DNA from: Brachionus koreanus
Lineage: Eukaryota; Rotifera; Eurotatoria; Ploima; Brachionidae
DNA length: 50,402 nucleotides
Reading direction: 5' to 3'
NCBI GenBank assembly: GCA_016987375.1
Contig: PJRA01000048.1
Coordinates: 2,898,965 to 2,949,366 of the forward strand
Made by a program: the position numbers and the translations under genes
The notes under the pieces: model-generated
What the model was told of the DNA's origin: nothing
Databases searched by the model: none
The model's input: the letters and a program-made list of their open reading frames with translations, nothing else
In this document: positions 10,975 through 23,638 of the stretch, piece by piece
Position numbering within the stretch: position 1 is the stretch's first letter
Layout: the number at the start of each line of letters is the position of its first letter

Positions 10975-12528
10975 TTAATCAAGTGTTAAATTTTCATAGC
11001 ATGCTCGAGAGCACATTCGATTTAACTTGTTGAGTAAACTTGAAGTCTTTTAAAAAAAAAAACAGATTTAGTAAAATATATTTATTTTTCTATTTAAAAA
11101 TAAAATAAGCTGCTTACCTCTATAATGGCATTGAATATGTCATGGTTACGATTGTTTAAATTAAATTCATAGGTCAAAACCTGACTGTAGTACATTCTTA
11201 AGTGAACTAACAACTCTTTGTTGAAAATATCATCGCAATCTTGGAAAAAAAATTAATTGTTAAATAAAAAATATTTTTAGAATAAAATACCTTCTGAAAC
11301 AAGTAACCAGGTAATGAACACAGCTAATTCTTTGGTTGTTAATTTAAAAGAATGGATTCTCTCATGAAGATCAAAAATAATGTCGGAAACTTCTTTGCTG
11401 TAGACTTTTTCCATTAAATATCTACTCGATTGTATTTTTGAATCGAGCATCATATAAAACTCTCCATCTATAACTAACTTAGTCAAAAAAAGTCCGTAAC
11501 ATGTAAATAGACGATGTTTGATCAAAATTGCTAAATCTTTAGAATCGAACTGATTAAAACCGGGCGTATTTTGAACAAATTTTATAAATTTTTTAGTAAA
11601 TGAAAAAATTTCGGCACAATAGCTTTGCCATACATCATTTTTGATCAAATTATATCGAAATAAATCGAATTTAACTCCTTTTTGAATTAAGCCCACGGCT
11701 CGATTAAGTTGCCAGTCATAATCGGTCATTACTTCCTGATAGAGTTGAAAGCATTTGTCACTTAATATTGATAGACCAAATTCGTTTGTTTTATAGAACG
11801 AATTTGGTGACAGATTTTGAGGATTAGGAGCAATGCTAAAATTTTTGTTGAATGAAGTATATAAATTAAGAGCGCTCTTTGAGCTCACAGGGCTTCTATT
11901 GGGAACCACACAAACTCTATTTTCTGAATTCTCCATTGCCGGATTAGCTATTAAAAAATGAATATCAATTTTATTGAAAAAACAAATTAAACAAAAAGCT
12001 TAAGTGCAATTAGGTAATAAAAAGACTAAGAGGGAAAATGAATTGGGGCTTACCGTACACGAGCTCGTCATTTAAATATTGAGCTCTTTCCTTTTCTATC
12101 TTGGGAATGCGGCCCATTTTTATGCCCTCGAAGGACATGCCTGCAGCAAGACATGACCTCCATCTACAATATTTACATCTTTTTCGCTGCTTTGGTGTTA
12201 TTACACACTTATAGCCAAAGTAACATACATATTTTTCATTTTTTTCAATGCTACGCTTAAAAAAACCCTTGCAACCTTCACATGACGGTATGCCATAGTG
12301 GATACCAGTTGCTTTGTCTTTGCAGACTTTGCACTTGCCAAAATTAAACGTGGAGGTTTTATTTTTTTTATTTTCTTGTTCTAACGAATTATTATTATTA
12401 TGATCAATAGTCTCCTTCGTGCTACTAATTAGAGCTTCTACTTGAGAACATATATTTGCCAAACTGCTGTTCGTTGATTCATCACTGGGTTGATTATCAA
12501 GACAAAAATTTTCCTCACCCATGTTCAC
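10975..12528 (-). CDS. Nuclear receptor B (C4-type DBD plus ligand-binding domain), 441 aa
   Basis: Four minus-strand exons: 12528-12054, 11947-11291, 11239-11118 and 11046-10975. All junctions are GT..AG, the phases agree and the introns are 51-106 bp. The start is the ATG of MNMGEENF. The DNA-binding domain is the same as in receptor A at the DNA level, with the EGCKG P-box. The N-terminal region is unrelated to A and Asn/Ser-rich. The ligand-binding domain is clearly homologous to A (for example PGFNQFDSKDLAILI, and EFYMMLD against EFYAMLD) but only about four residues in ten match by eye. The two 3' introns are absent from A, whose whole ligand-binding domain is one exon. No obvious AF-2 helix is visible in the C-terminal residues SRACYENLTLD. 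Likely a ligand-regulated or constitutive transcription factor that competes with A for the same DNA sites. Confidence 0.87.
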
Positions 12529-15500
12529 TGTTTTTAATTTTTCGAGGTTTTTTTGTTGCTTTATTAAAATGACTTAACAATTTTCTAAATTATGTTTCTT
12601 TTTTTTTTTAATATTTATTTTAGAAATCAAATTTTAATAAATTTATATAATAATTTTGAAATAAAGAGAAATAAAAAGAATATTTTATTGGTTGAAGAAA
12701 AATAAAATAGTAAAATAGCAATTCTATAATTTGTGGAACATTTTTTATCGTGATATTTCAGAGTGCACACTTTCACCACATGTTCCAAGGTTAATTTTTT
12801 TCATAATAAATTAAAAGTTAATTCAGCTATTTGTGAAATAACAAAGCTTTAATCAAACACCTCATTTAAAAAAAAAAAACTACGCTGTTAAAAATTTAGT
12901 CTATTTAAAAAAAAAAAAAAGATAAAACTTTTCATCTGCACTTTTGCTGAGACTTAGATGATTATTCACAATCTAAATAAATCTATATCATGATATGGTA
13001 TAATTCGATTATCTAAGAAAACAAAAATTTTGAATTTTTTGACTGGAAATTATTTTTGTTGTTTTCTGGTTGTTCTTTAATATTGCTAGCAAAAAACTGA
13101 ACATATAACTAGATTATGATATACATATGATCTAGTATGATTATCGATTTTCATGTTAATTAAAATCCTATCATAATTGCATAAAAACCTTGATTTCCTG
13201 GAGACATTTTATAAGAAATCCTTTTTTCTTAAAGCAACGATAAATCCTCGCATATTAATACCAAGATCAAACTGATCTTCAGAAAATAAGATTTACGAAT
13301 TTTATCATAATTTCTTTTTTTCTTTTATTTAGAGCCTAAAAATCGATAAAAACCTAATATTTAAAGATAAATTGATACACGGTTTATTTTAGTTTGTTTG
13401 GACACAATTAAATTCGAACTAGTTTTAAAATAACACAAAGTAAATGCGAATGGATTAAAGGATTTTGTTATTTTTTGTATCATAATAATAACAAAACTGA
13501 TCTCTCTAATTAATAAGGCTAGCTTTGGTTTTAAAAATAACAAATAAAGTTCAACTTTCAATGTTAAAATGACCTGAATTCTTCTGGCCACGAGTTCGAT
13601 TTATTTAATCTATTTAAGGCTCTAATACAAACACTTTAGATATGTCTGACCCATAAACAATCAAAAAAATATATGCTTCCTAGCTTAACTATGAAGTCGA
13701 TTTGCATACCAAATATTTTATTTAGAATATTTTTTTTTGTGTTTTAAAATACTCAAAATTCAAATTTTGCATATTAAAGTTAAAAAGGTATTATTTAAAA
13801 ATAGAACTTTTTGAGATAAGAGACATTGTTAAAATTTGTTTTTCTCAGCACAAAGCTAAATTTTGAAACAATACTATCAAAAGTAGTTGATGAAATTTTA
13901 GAAAGAAAAAATCATTATTTTAATTTTATTGAGCCAAATAAAATGCAAAAGACACGCCTGGTTTTATTATATAACACAAGAGAAATAAATTAAGCCAAAT
14001 TAACCTGATTAAATATGAAATTTGAGGCCAATTTAACCCTTGATTTTTGTCCTTGGTAACTAGACATTACAACAAAATAAAAAAAAAATTTTTTAAAAAT
14101 ATTGTGTAACATGTATTTTAAATTTTATAAACCGCTTTCTAATTTTAAAAATAGATAAAATTTTTTATTCAAAAATAGAAAAAATTATGCCCAAATTCTT
14201 ATTTTTTTTTTCGAATTTTTTTTTTAATTCTTAATTGCTTTTGATACTAATCTAGTTACAAGCAAACATAAAATTATATTTAGGAGAAAAAGAAAAAAAA
14301 GCACACACACTTAAGCTTAGGAAAAAAATTTTAAATAAAATATGATCCATTTATAAAAAAAATGACTTACTTTTGCTTATTTTCAGTGTGTACTATCAAA
14401 AACGTGACCGAGTTGCTGCAGTTAAATAAATTCTAGAACTTGTTTAATTATTATTTACATAAAATTATGTTATCTCGGGTGCAATTTGCTTGATTTATAG
14501 ATCGAAAAGAGTATGAATATGAATAAATACTTTTTTTTTTAAAATAAAGATCAAACATTTAAATATCGTTCGATTTTTGTTGAAACTTAAGTCACTTGAT
14601 TAGCTGAAACTTGTTCATTATTCATAATTAGTTAGAAAAAGAAAAATATTTTATTTCATAATGACATCACTATTGGCTTGATTACGTCAAAATTATAATA
14701 GATCTAATCGTTGAAGGATTAGTTGTCGATTATAAATTTTTAGATTTTGTATGCCTATTGACTCTATATTATTTAATGTCCATTAAATATAAAATCTTTT
14801 TAAGCACTCTTGAATCCGAATGCAAAAAAAAAACAAATTTAGCTAAACAATTAAATTTTATGCTAACAATATTTTAAAAAAAATCAAATAATAATTTTTT
14901 CTTGAATTAACCTTTGTTTTTAGAATTAAAGAAAATAATTTTTAGCAACTGTATTTGATTTTAAAAGTCTTTTTTATTTACGAAAGAATTAGTGGTGTTT
15001 TGAAATTTGGTATATAAACGCTTCGCTTCTATTCTTGATTGAAAAAAAATTAGTATGCTATGTAAACATAATTCTAAATCATTTATTGTTGTGATGGATT
15101 AATGTTAGCTTATAAATTCTTAGATTTTTCATGATAAAAACTGAAAACGCTGGAGGTTAGAAATTTATTTTTTAGAACTATTTTTAAATTTGACTGTTAG
15201 ATTAGATGAAAAAAACTAAATTGTAATCAAATCTTAACTTATTGATTTTTCTCAGCAAATATCTTCAAAAAAATATAAAAATTTATTTAGAGTCGAATTA
15301 CACAATTTTAAATTTACTTATTCCAACTATTTGATTTATTTTAATTATTAATGCTTATTAAAGATGACTTGACGTTAAATGAAATAATCTATTGAATTTT
15401 TTTCTATATTATCAAAATTGAAAAATAAAACTTTTATTTAAAAGAATATTAAAAAAAAGAGCGAGACTAAATAGTCCTACTTACTTAGATAATTTTTTCA

Positions 15501-18500
15501 CCAAAAAAGCACTAAAAAATTAATCATTAAAAAATACTTCCTCTAATTTTTCGATGCAAAATACACGATTTTTTATTTTATTTTTGATAATATGAATCCA
15601 AGGTTAATTCGATAATCAAATATTGTCAAGAGAAAAAATATACCATTTATAAATATCACATTCTCTAAATAAAAAATAAATATGTATCTTAGTTTTACTA
15701 TTAAAATTTTTTACTATTTTTTCTTTTTTATCATTGTCCCTAGTGGTCTAAATTGTAAATAAAAAAAAAACAGAAATAAATAGCATTCAAATGAAAAAAA
15801 ATCTTAATAATTTAAACTGCTAACATACAAACTGGTCAAATGATGCCGAAATTGCTTAATAAAATTGAATTAATTGAAAATTCGGCAAACTTAAAATAAT
15901 TAAATGACTTTTATAAACACATATATTAATTTAGATTTACGAAATGTCTTAATTTTATAAAATCTTTTAAAATTTTATCTTATTAAATTGAATTTTTGAA
16001 ATTAGCTTTTTAGAGCAAAAGCTAGAAAAAGAAAATAGAAAATCAATAAAATGTATCTAGGCTATATTTGTAAGAGGCGTGTGCCTAGGGTATAGTTTTA
16101 TTTGCCTTTAAAGCGTTCATCTGATAGTTTTAGACAAAACATTTTAAATGAAAAAAATAGAAACGATCATGATATTTTTGTTCGAAAAGCTTTTAGACAT
16201 AATTCTGATTTATTTTTGAAAACTAAAATTTTTTGGTCTTTGATAGGCGACAAAAAAAATAAATAATAATCATTTTAAAATTAGATTAATTTATTAAATT
16301 AATAATTCTTATTTAATTAAACGTTTAATCTTGAGTAGATTAATAATGATATAATTCATTTCAAAAAATATTTTTCAGATTTTAATATGTTCTTTATTTA
16401 AGATTCTTTTTTCAAAAACCTCTTAAAATTTTTCAAAATAAATTAAATCGATATTATTAAAATCAAGTTTCATTTGTTTGATGCATTACTGTATCATCAT
16501 TTATTTGATATTTTAAATATTTTATCATCTTTATCTAATTTAAATTTATTTTAGCTTATTTTATAGTTTCTTAATGAAGCTTTTTTTTATTGAAGAATCT
16601 ATTCACGTGGTTTGCTTAAAAAAATTTATTTAATTAATCATAAAGCTTTTTTATAAATAAACAAAGAGTTTATTTGAAATAATAAATGTTATAAAATAAG
16701 AGTACCAAATGGACAACAAAACTCCTACGGATATTATAAAAAATTGATTTGTTCGACTTCACTAGTTAAAAGTTTTCAAACAAGATTGTTGAAAAGAGAA
16801 ATTTATCCGCTTTAAACTTCCATGGAGTTAAACTCATAAAAAATTTTTCAAATAAATAAAGTAATAAATTCAAAAATTCTTTGATTGTTCCTAAAATAGC
16901 ATTAAAAGATAGCAGCAATAAAAGATGGCCACCACACAAGTTAAAACTAAGATATTAAAACGGTTTATCTGAATTGAACAGTCATGATAAAGTAAAGTTA
17001 AAAGTTGATGAAATTTGTAGCAAATGTGAAAGATATAAAAGATCTTCAATAAGAAAAAGCATTATACGCTTGATTCGAAAGTTCATAGAAAATAGCCTAA
17101 AGTGATTATATAAACATTTAAGATGGCATTCAATGCAGAATTCAGAATAATAATGAAAAAAAATATTATTTAATATCGAGTAAAGTATTTTTAAATTTTA
17201 ACATATTTTTTTAAAAGATACTGAGATCATATTATCTTGCGCTTCAATACTGTCTATACATTTTTTTAAAAATATATAATACCAGTGCTTATTTTAAGAT
17301 TTTTATTCACTAAGTAATGAGTTTATTTTTAAGAAATAAAAGAATCGATATTTAACTACTTTTTTCATTAAGCTCAAATAATCAAATTACAAATTTCGTG
17401 ACACATTATCCAATTTTATCAGATAGATTTTAATTTAATTTTTTTAAAATATCGTGTTACTTGGAGAATAACAAAAAATTGAAATTAAATACAAGAAATG
17501 AATCGAGTGGGAAGACTTAATTAAAAATTATTTGCTCAAAAAATAACAAACAAGTAATTTTTTAGAGAAAATCAAAAGTAATCAATAAAAAAAAGTTTAA
17601 GATAAAATAAATATACTGAATTAAAAATTGAAAAAATAAAGAAAAAAAGTGTGACTAATCAATTTGAAATAAAATTAGTTAATTTTAATTTTGAAAAAAA
17701 GGAAATTGGAACAACAAAAATCAAATAATTTAATCAGTTCACAAATCTTTGAAAATCTTGGGAAAAAAAAGTTTTCTAATAAATAAAATAAACAAGTGAT
17801 TAAATGAATAAATAATAAAATATTATAATAAATTTAGAAATTTGAAGGTTACCAAGAAAAATGCATTCCCAAGAAGCCATGAATTAATTTTTTTTCATTA
17901 TTTTTTTCTTTAAGTATTTCTTTAGGTAATATGTATCGTGTTTTGTTTGCTCAATTTATTTTTTCAAAAAGAGTTACTCGAACATAATGCTTAAAAAACC
18001 AACTTTAATTAGAATAACTTAAAGGTAAATACAGGTGATGAAAGATTTTAATTGCTCGAATAGTTCAACATATTAGCTAAATTAGCTTAGGTTTTTTTTA
18101 ATGAAAAATACAGTTAATGAAAATAAATTACATTTAACGCGGTGTTTTGCTCCAACATGACTAGTATAAGAGAAAAGAAATAGAAGAATTTGACTCAATA
18201 GTGATTGCTATACAAAGATTAAAAATATGGTACAAAATTCGTTTATTGTTATTTTGACCTAATATAGTTCTTGTCTATAATAAGAACGCTGAATCAGATT
18301 TATTTTAAATCAAGGATGGAGGGAATATTTGAAGGATGTCTTGTATCCAGAGGCTTCTTTTCAGCTCAATTACTAGTGATAGGATCATTACAGTTTAAAT
18401 TTAGAAAAACATTTTGGATATTTAACTAAAAACGATCATGACTTTTTATTAGACTTACTAGACAATTACATGAGTTAAATAGGTAAAAATGAGCGAAAAT

Positions 18501-18657
18501 TTTTAAAAAATTTATTTTTAAAAATTCTAAATTAGCTAAAAAAAAAAGCTTACCAAAATTATATTACTTTAGCATTCAAAATTGATTATTAAGAAAATTT
18601 TTTTTGAATTTACTTATTTTAAAAAGCTAATTTTCCGAGTAGAATATTCGAAAAAAA
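12529..18657. other. 6.1-kb gene-poor AT-rich region
   Basis: No convincing gene or RNA. It is dominated by A/T tracts. It holds a possible decayed retroelement integrase scrap (16885-17105) and small palindromes such as ATATCATGATAT near 12986. It includes the 5' flank of receptor B and the 3' flank of the GPCR gene. Confidence 0.4.
16885..17105 (+). pseudogene. Possible relic of a retroelement integrase zinc-binding segment
   Basis: Translation around 16973-17098 reads LNSHDKVKLKVDEICSKCER then YKRSSIRKSI. This resembles the C-x2-C half and downstream 'C..C..YKR/KTP' segment of the HHCC domain in LTR-retroelement integrases. Just upstream, in another frame, a His pair (DGHHTS) could be the other half. 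Stops interrupt both. The call rests on a short motif and may be coincidence. Confidence 0.2.
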
Positions 18658-20277
18658 TTAAGATCTTGAAAAATTTTTTTGAAAAAAATTTAAAAATAGT
18701 TTTCGTTTAACTTTAAATCGGTTCGATTTAATGATAAGTATAATAGGATTCCAAATAATAGATGAATAACCAACTAAATGAACAAAAACTTTTAAGTTTA
18801 CATATGTATTTTTATCATTGATTCTCTTGTGGAAAAATGGAAAAACAAAAAAAGGCGTCCAACACAATGAAAAGCAAGCAGTCATACAAAATGTCGTGAT
18901 TGTGACAGATAAATTTCGTTTTAACAATGAAAATTTTTTGATAGACTTTTCATTTTTTTTTCCACCATCTATTTTGATTATTTCATCTAAATTCTCTTGT
19001 ATTTGTCTACTTGAGCATGGTTTAGTCGCTGAAACATTTTGATTTGAAGCCAAATTCTTTAAATATATACTATTTTTGTCATTCACTTCAATAATAAAAT
19101 TATCAACTTGTTCATCTTTCTTTAATTTTATGCATTTTTTCAACGAAAGCCTTAGGGAAACTTTATTTTTAAGGCTACCTTGAGACCAAATGTGATAACA
19201 TATCCATGCATATGATGTTAATACAATAGCATTTGGTACTACTAGAAGAAAAATCATGTAAATAATGTCTGATTTTTCTATTAATGAATCCTTTACTCGA
19301 TTATTTTTACTAATGCAAGCTTTGCTCACACTTTTGAGTTTAACTGGAAACGTACAAGCAAATTTCTCTTCGTAAAATTCAAATTTTTTATTATTCAATA
19401 AGGATATTTCTTCAAAGTGTGACTTATTATAGATGCCCATCAATAAACTTTGAAACAAAACAAAAGTGATTAATATTAATGTTACCAGGGAGTAACGGTG
19501 TGTTCGAGAGAACATGACAGATTTTACTATTAGGCCAGTTGATTTAACAAATGAAAAAAATGATACATAACTTAGCATGTCGGCTAAGTAAACTCGGGCT
19601 AAATTTACTGAATATTGACTGCATCTCAAAGCGAAAAAATGCTGCAAAGATACGGCTACAACGCTGTATACGGACAAACTTATTGAGAAAGCTTTGAAAA
19701 ATTCACTCAATTTACAATCGATAATGTTTAAGTTTATAATGAATAGTAATATTTGGTTTGGGACTACATAAAAGGTAATCATCCAATTGCTGAACAATAA
19801 GCACATTATAAAAACATCATTCAAAAAATTTTGTGATTTTTCTTTGTTTTTCTTGTCAAAAATTCCATTTTGAACATATTTTTTTTTTAGACTGCAGAAA
19901 AAAATTGGCTTACGTAAACAATAAATAAACGTGTTCCTATGCTCATCAATTAAGAGAAAAGTGGTCAATAAATTGACTAAAATTGACGCAATTATTAAAG
20001 CTATATACAAAATTAAATAGATTGTTTTTAATAGATCAGATTCAATGGTGTTTTTTTCTAAATTTTGACTTGAATCACATAGCATTGATAAAACTATACA
20101 GCGGCATAAATCGTTTACATTAATTGACTGATTGGAGCCGAATTCTAAATAAGAGCTGACTGAAAAAGATGAAACAGAATTTTCAAACCGTGAACTATTT
20201 GTTAATGTTGAAGCTTGATGGTCAATTAGTGCAAGCATAAGTCGGCAGCTATTGTCATACTCACACAGTTTATTCAT
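18658..20277 (-). CDS. Divergent rhodopsin-family (class A) GPCR, 539 aa, single exon
   Basis: Seven hydrophobic segments can be placed: about residues 84-110, 151-177, 188-212, 262-282, 338-364, 456-481 and 494-517. The ~80-residue N-terminus is outside and has an Asn-Ser-Ser glycosylation site. Cys188 at the top of TM3 and Cys308 in the second extracellular loop can form the usual disulphide. TM6 has the hallmark CWTP (472-475), and TM7 has WNPIIL. Two activation motifs are missing: the E/DRY at the end of TM3 is QHF (212-214), and NPxxY is NPIIL (510-514). The third intracellular loop is long (~90 residues) and basic, and the first loop is unusually long (~40). The overall pattern is that of peptide or amine receptors, but I cannot assign a ligand. 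It stands alone in a gene-poor region. Confidence 0.8.
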   Translation of the reverse strand: MNKLCEYDNSCRLMLALIDHQASTLTNSSRFENSVSSFSVSSYLEFGSNQSINVNDLCRCIVLSMLCDSSQNLEKNTIESDLLKTIYLILYIALIIASILVNLLTTFLLIDEHRNTFIYCLRKPIFFCSLKKKYVQNGIFDKKNKEKSQNFLNDVFIMCLLFSNWMITFYVVPNQILLFIINLNIIDCKLSEFFKAFSISLSVYSVVAVSLQHFFALRCSQYSVNLARVYLADMLSYVSFFSFVKSTGLIVKSVMFSRTHRYSLVTLILITFVLFQSLLMGIYNKSHFEEISLLNNKKFEFYEEKFACTFPVKLKSVSKACISKNNRVKDSLIEKSDIIYMIFLLVVPNAIVLTSYAWICYHIWSQGSLKNKVSLRLSLKKCIKLKKDEQVDNFIIEVNDKNSIYLKNLASNQNVSATKPCSSRQIQENLDEIIKIDGGKKNEKSIKKFSLLKRNLSVTITTFCMTACFSLCWTPFFVFPFFHKRINDKNTYVNLKVFVHLVGYSSIIWNPIILIIKSNRFKVKRKLFLNFFQKNFSRS

Positions 20278-23200
20278 TGCATCTTTTCAACAAAATAATT
20301 TTTGAGAAAAATAAATTTTTATTAATTTTAAATTTAAAAAAGTACATTTAATTTAATTCATAACTTAACTTGTATTTTATTAAATTTTAAAGAACTAACT
20401 ATAAAGAAATGTGCATTATAAGCATCTCTCAGAAATGGAGACGATTTTATTTTTTTGTCAATTTATTCTTCTTAAAAATTGCTTCTTTAAAGTGAAAATT
20501 CTTAATAATTTAAGAATTTTTGATGGATTAAAAATGAAAAATTGAAATTTTATGATTTAAAAGGAGAATTTAGCAACAATCGCTCTATTCAAATTTTTTG
20601 ATTGAAATAAAAAAAATATTAAAATTAAAAAAAAATTCTAACCATTTTCTTTCAAAAACAAAAGGCCCAAAATCCAAGAACTTAGTTAAATACTCTAAAC
20701 CGCAGTTTTTATTTTCATATCTGAAAATAAAACTTAATTCTTAATTGAAATTAATTTAAAAAAATTTGATTTTTTTATTATATTACGATAAAGTCCATTT
20801 CTAAGGGGTTTAAACCTTTATTAAATAAATTAATTAATTCCGAAAAATGATCTTAAAATCTAAAATTCTCTTTTCTAAATATTGGTATATTAAAAGGAAT
20901 AAAATTTAAAAATTAGGAATTTTAGATTTAAAGAAAGATCGAAAATTTTGAAGAAAATATTACATTTCTTTTAAATAAAATAATAATTAATTTCTTTTCC
21001 TTTTTTGGAATGCTAATATTTATCGAATAACTAGCTTAAATTAAATTTTTATTTACGCTTAATTGTCCAATTTAAAATCTTATTATTTGGAAAATTTTTA
21101 TTTTTACATTGATAAGTTTACAAAAAATTCATAAATTCATAAACAATACTAAACCAAAAATACAGACTAAAGAAGTTTTCTGAATTAATTCCACTTGTTA
21201 TTTGCTTTTAATCGAGCTTCTAAATTTTATTTTTATTATTTTCTTTAAGAAGCTAAAGCTCGATTCAAAAACAAACAAATAAATAAATACGAAATTAAAA
21301 AAAAAGTTTGAATTTATCTATTGAGTGAAATTTTTCAATGTTTTCTTTATCAATTTTCTTTTAAATTTTATTAATTATTCATGATCAAAATATTACTTTT
21401 CATCAAAATTCATTTATTGATTAACAATAAAGTTATATATTTTTTTCTAAATAATAAAAATTCTAAATTCTTTGTTAATTTTTATCTAGATAAACAAAAA
21501 AACTAATTGCATGTTCTAATATTTAAATTAAATCACTTTTTCATTAAAAAAATTCTAAATTAATTATTTCATGTCATTATTCAATAATTCTTTATTCAAG
21601 AAAATAATTCTTTTAGAAAATATAATTAGATTGGATACTAATTAGTTTTTTTGATAAAACTAAAATTTTGTCAGTGTTTTAAAAAAATCTTAAAAAATAG
21701 ATTTGTTTATTAGCTAAATAAAAACAAAAATATAAAAAGCTTTAACAATATCATTAAAATTAAATAATGATTTTTGCCCTTATTCGTTGGAATATTCGAT
21801 TTCTTTCATCTTAAGCTTCTGAATCTAAATCTCAGTTGAATTTCAGTTTAATAAAGAAAACAAAACACTATTCAAAAGTTGTCACCCGGTTCACACATTA
21901 AATAGTTGCCTATACTACTTAATAAAAGAATAATTTTTTAAAATAAATTAAAACGTCCAAAAAATTGTAGATAATTAGGATTTAAAATGAGGAACAAAAA
22001 AAAGTAAAGCTTCATTGTAGCTCTTAGTTTTAGGAAAAATAGAAAAAATTTACTATTTATTTTAAATCCTGATTGAGTTTTTTAATCATCAGCAAAACTT
22101 AAACACAAAGATCGAAAAATAGTCATAATATATGAACCTCAAATCAAAATTTGGAGATTACCATATTTTTTAAAGATTTGACGGTTATAAAAGTGAAAAA
22201 TATGTAACTTATGATTGAAATTTGAAAAATGGTAAATTTTATTTTTAATAAAGTTAAATAAAATCAATAAAAGTTATAATATTATGCCAAAAAAAACTCA
22301 TTTAACAGGCTTGAAAGCATTTTAAACTTAAAAATAAAGAATTTCAATGTTTTTATTGTTCTTAATTATCGTAATAAATAGTTTTTTTTTTTTACAAAAA
22401 TTTACAAAATTTATCTAATAAAGTATTAGTTATTAAAATTCAATAGTTTTTTAAAGATTTTAGCTCTTAAATGCTTAATATTTAAAACGAAAAACAACAT
22501 TTTAAAATGCATCCTAAAATATCCTAATATAAATTTTAAGAAAATAATTATCTACAATAAATAAAACTCATTATTATAAAAAATCGTTAACTTATTTCTT
22601 TAATCTAGATTTTGTTGAGAAAGTTGAAAATGTATAATTTTGAAAAATTTTATTTTAATGAATGGATTTAATTAAGAAATAACTTCTAGAATATTTTTTG
22701 AGCTTCTTTAAAGGAAAACTTCTTTATTCAAAACATTAATTTTAAGATTTAACCCATTAGTTCTTTTTTTTTCGAAGAGATAATCTTTATTAAGAAAAAA
22801 ATCGATTACAATGATTGAAGAGCACTAATTTTTTCTTTAAATAATATGTCTTTTAAATAGGAAAATGAAATCTAGAGAAAAAAAACTGATCATTAAACAA
22901 AAATGTTGATTCATTTTAACATCATTTTTATTTTCTGTTTGCAATAAACAAATTTTTTTTAAATTAGTTTCTAATCATCAATATTTATAGTGAAATTATA
23001 AATAATTGAGAAAAAAAATTCCATGAATTTATATCTAGAAAGCTTGGGTCGCGAAATTTGAAAATTAGCTTTTTAGGTAAAACTTTAGATTAAGACCAAA
23101 TGGCTTGCAAATTTAACTTGATTTGCGCAATTCGAAAATTTCACAATTCATATTGAGAATCTTTGAAAAAAAAAGTTAAAATATAACGGGTGTAGAATAA

Positions 23201-23280
23201 AAATTTGCTCAAAATAAATCTTATCATTAAAAATTTTTTATTTAATTAAGGCTTTATATTTTTTTAAAATTATAACTAAA
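20278..23280. other. 3.0-kb AT-rich region without genes
   Basis: Only short A/T-biased frames are present. No recognisable protein motif, tRNA fold or tandem array was found. It includes the 5' flank of the GPCR gene. Confidence 0.4.
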
Positions 23281-23411
23281 TCCTCCTATTTTGACAAAAT
23301 AATATCACTTAAAGTATTGAACTCCATGACAATGTATGTTATCGAGCCTAGAGCGTAACTCTTGGCATGGTCTTGTAAAATCTTTGGGCCGATAATGCTC
23401 AAGCAAGCGCG

Positions 23412-23638
23412 NNNNNNNNNNNNNNNNNNNNNNNNNNNNNNNNNNNNNNNNNNNNNNNNNNNNNNNNNNNNNNNNNNNNNNNNNNNNNNNNNNNNNNNNN
23501 NNNNNNNNNNNNNNNNNNNNNNNNNNNNNNNNNNNNNNNNNNNNNNNNNNNNNNNNNNNNNNNNNNNNNNNNNNNNNNNNNNNNNNNNNNNNNNNNNNNN
23601 NNNNNNNNNNNNNNNNNNNNNNNNNNNNNNNNNNNNNN
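23412..23638. other. Assembly gap (227 N)
   Basis: A run of N bases. The right flank is a transposase relic. The left flank (23290-23411) is richer in G/C than its surroundings and has open frames on both strands, so the gap lies in repeat sequence that was probably hard to assemble. Confidence 0.98.

Noticed and set aside
13361..13591. 76-codon minus-strand frame
   Set aside because: A/T-driven composition, no domain, no conserved start context.
23290..23411. Protein kinase-like fragment (ITYIVMEFNTLSDI on the minus strand)
   Set aside because: Only the VMEF tetrapeptide resembles a kinase hinge; the surrounding residues do not fit and the region borders a repeat and a gap.
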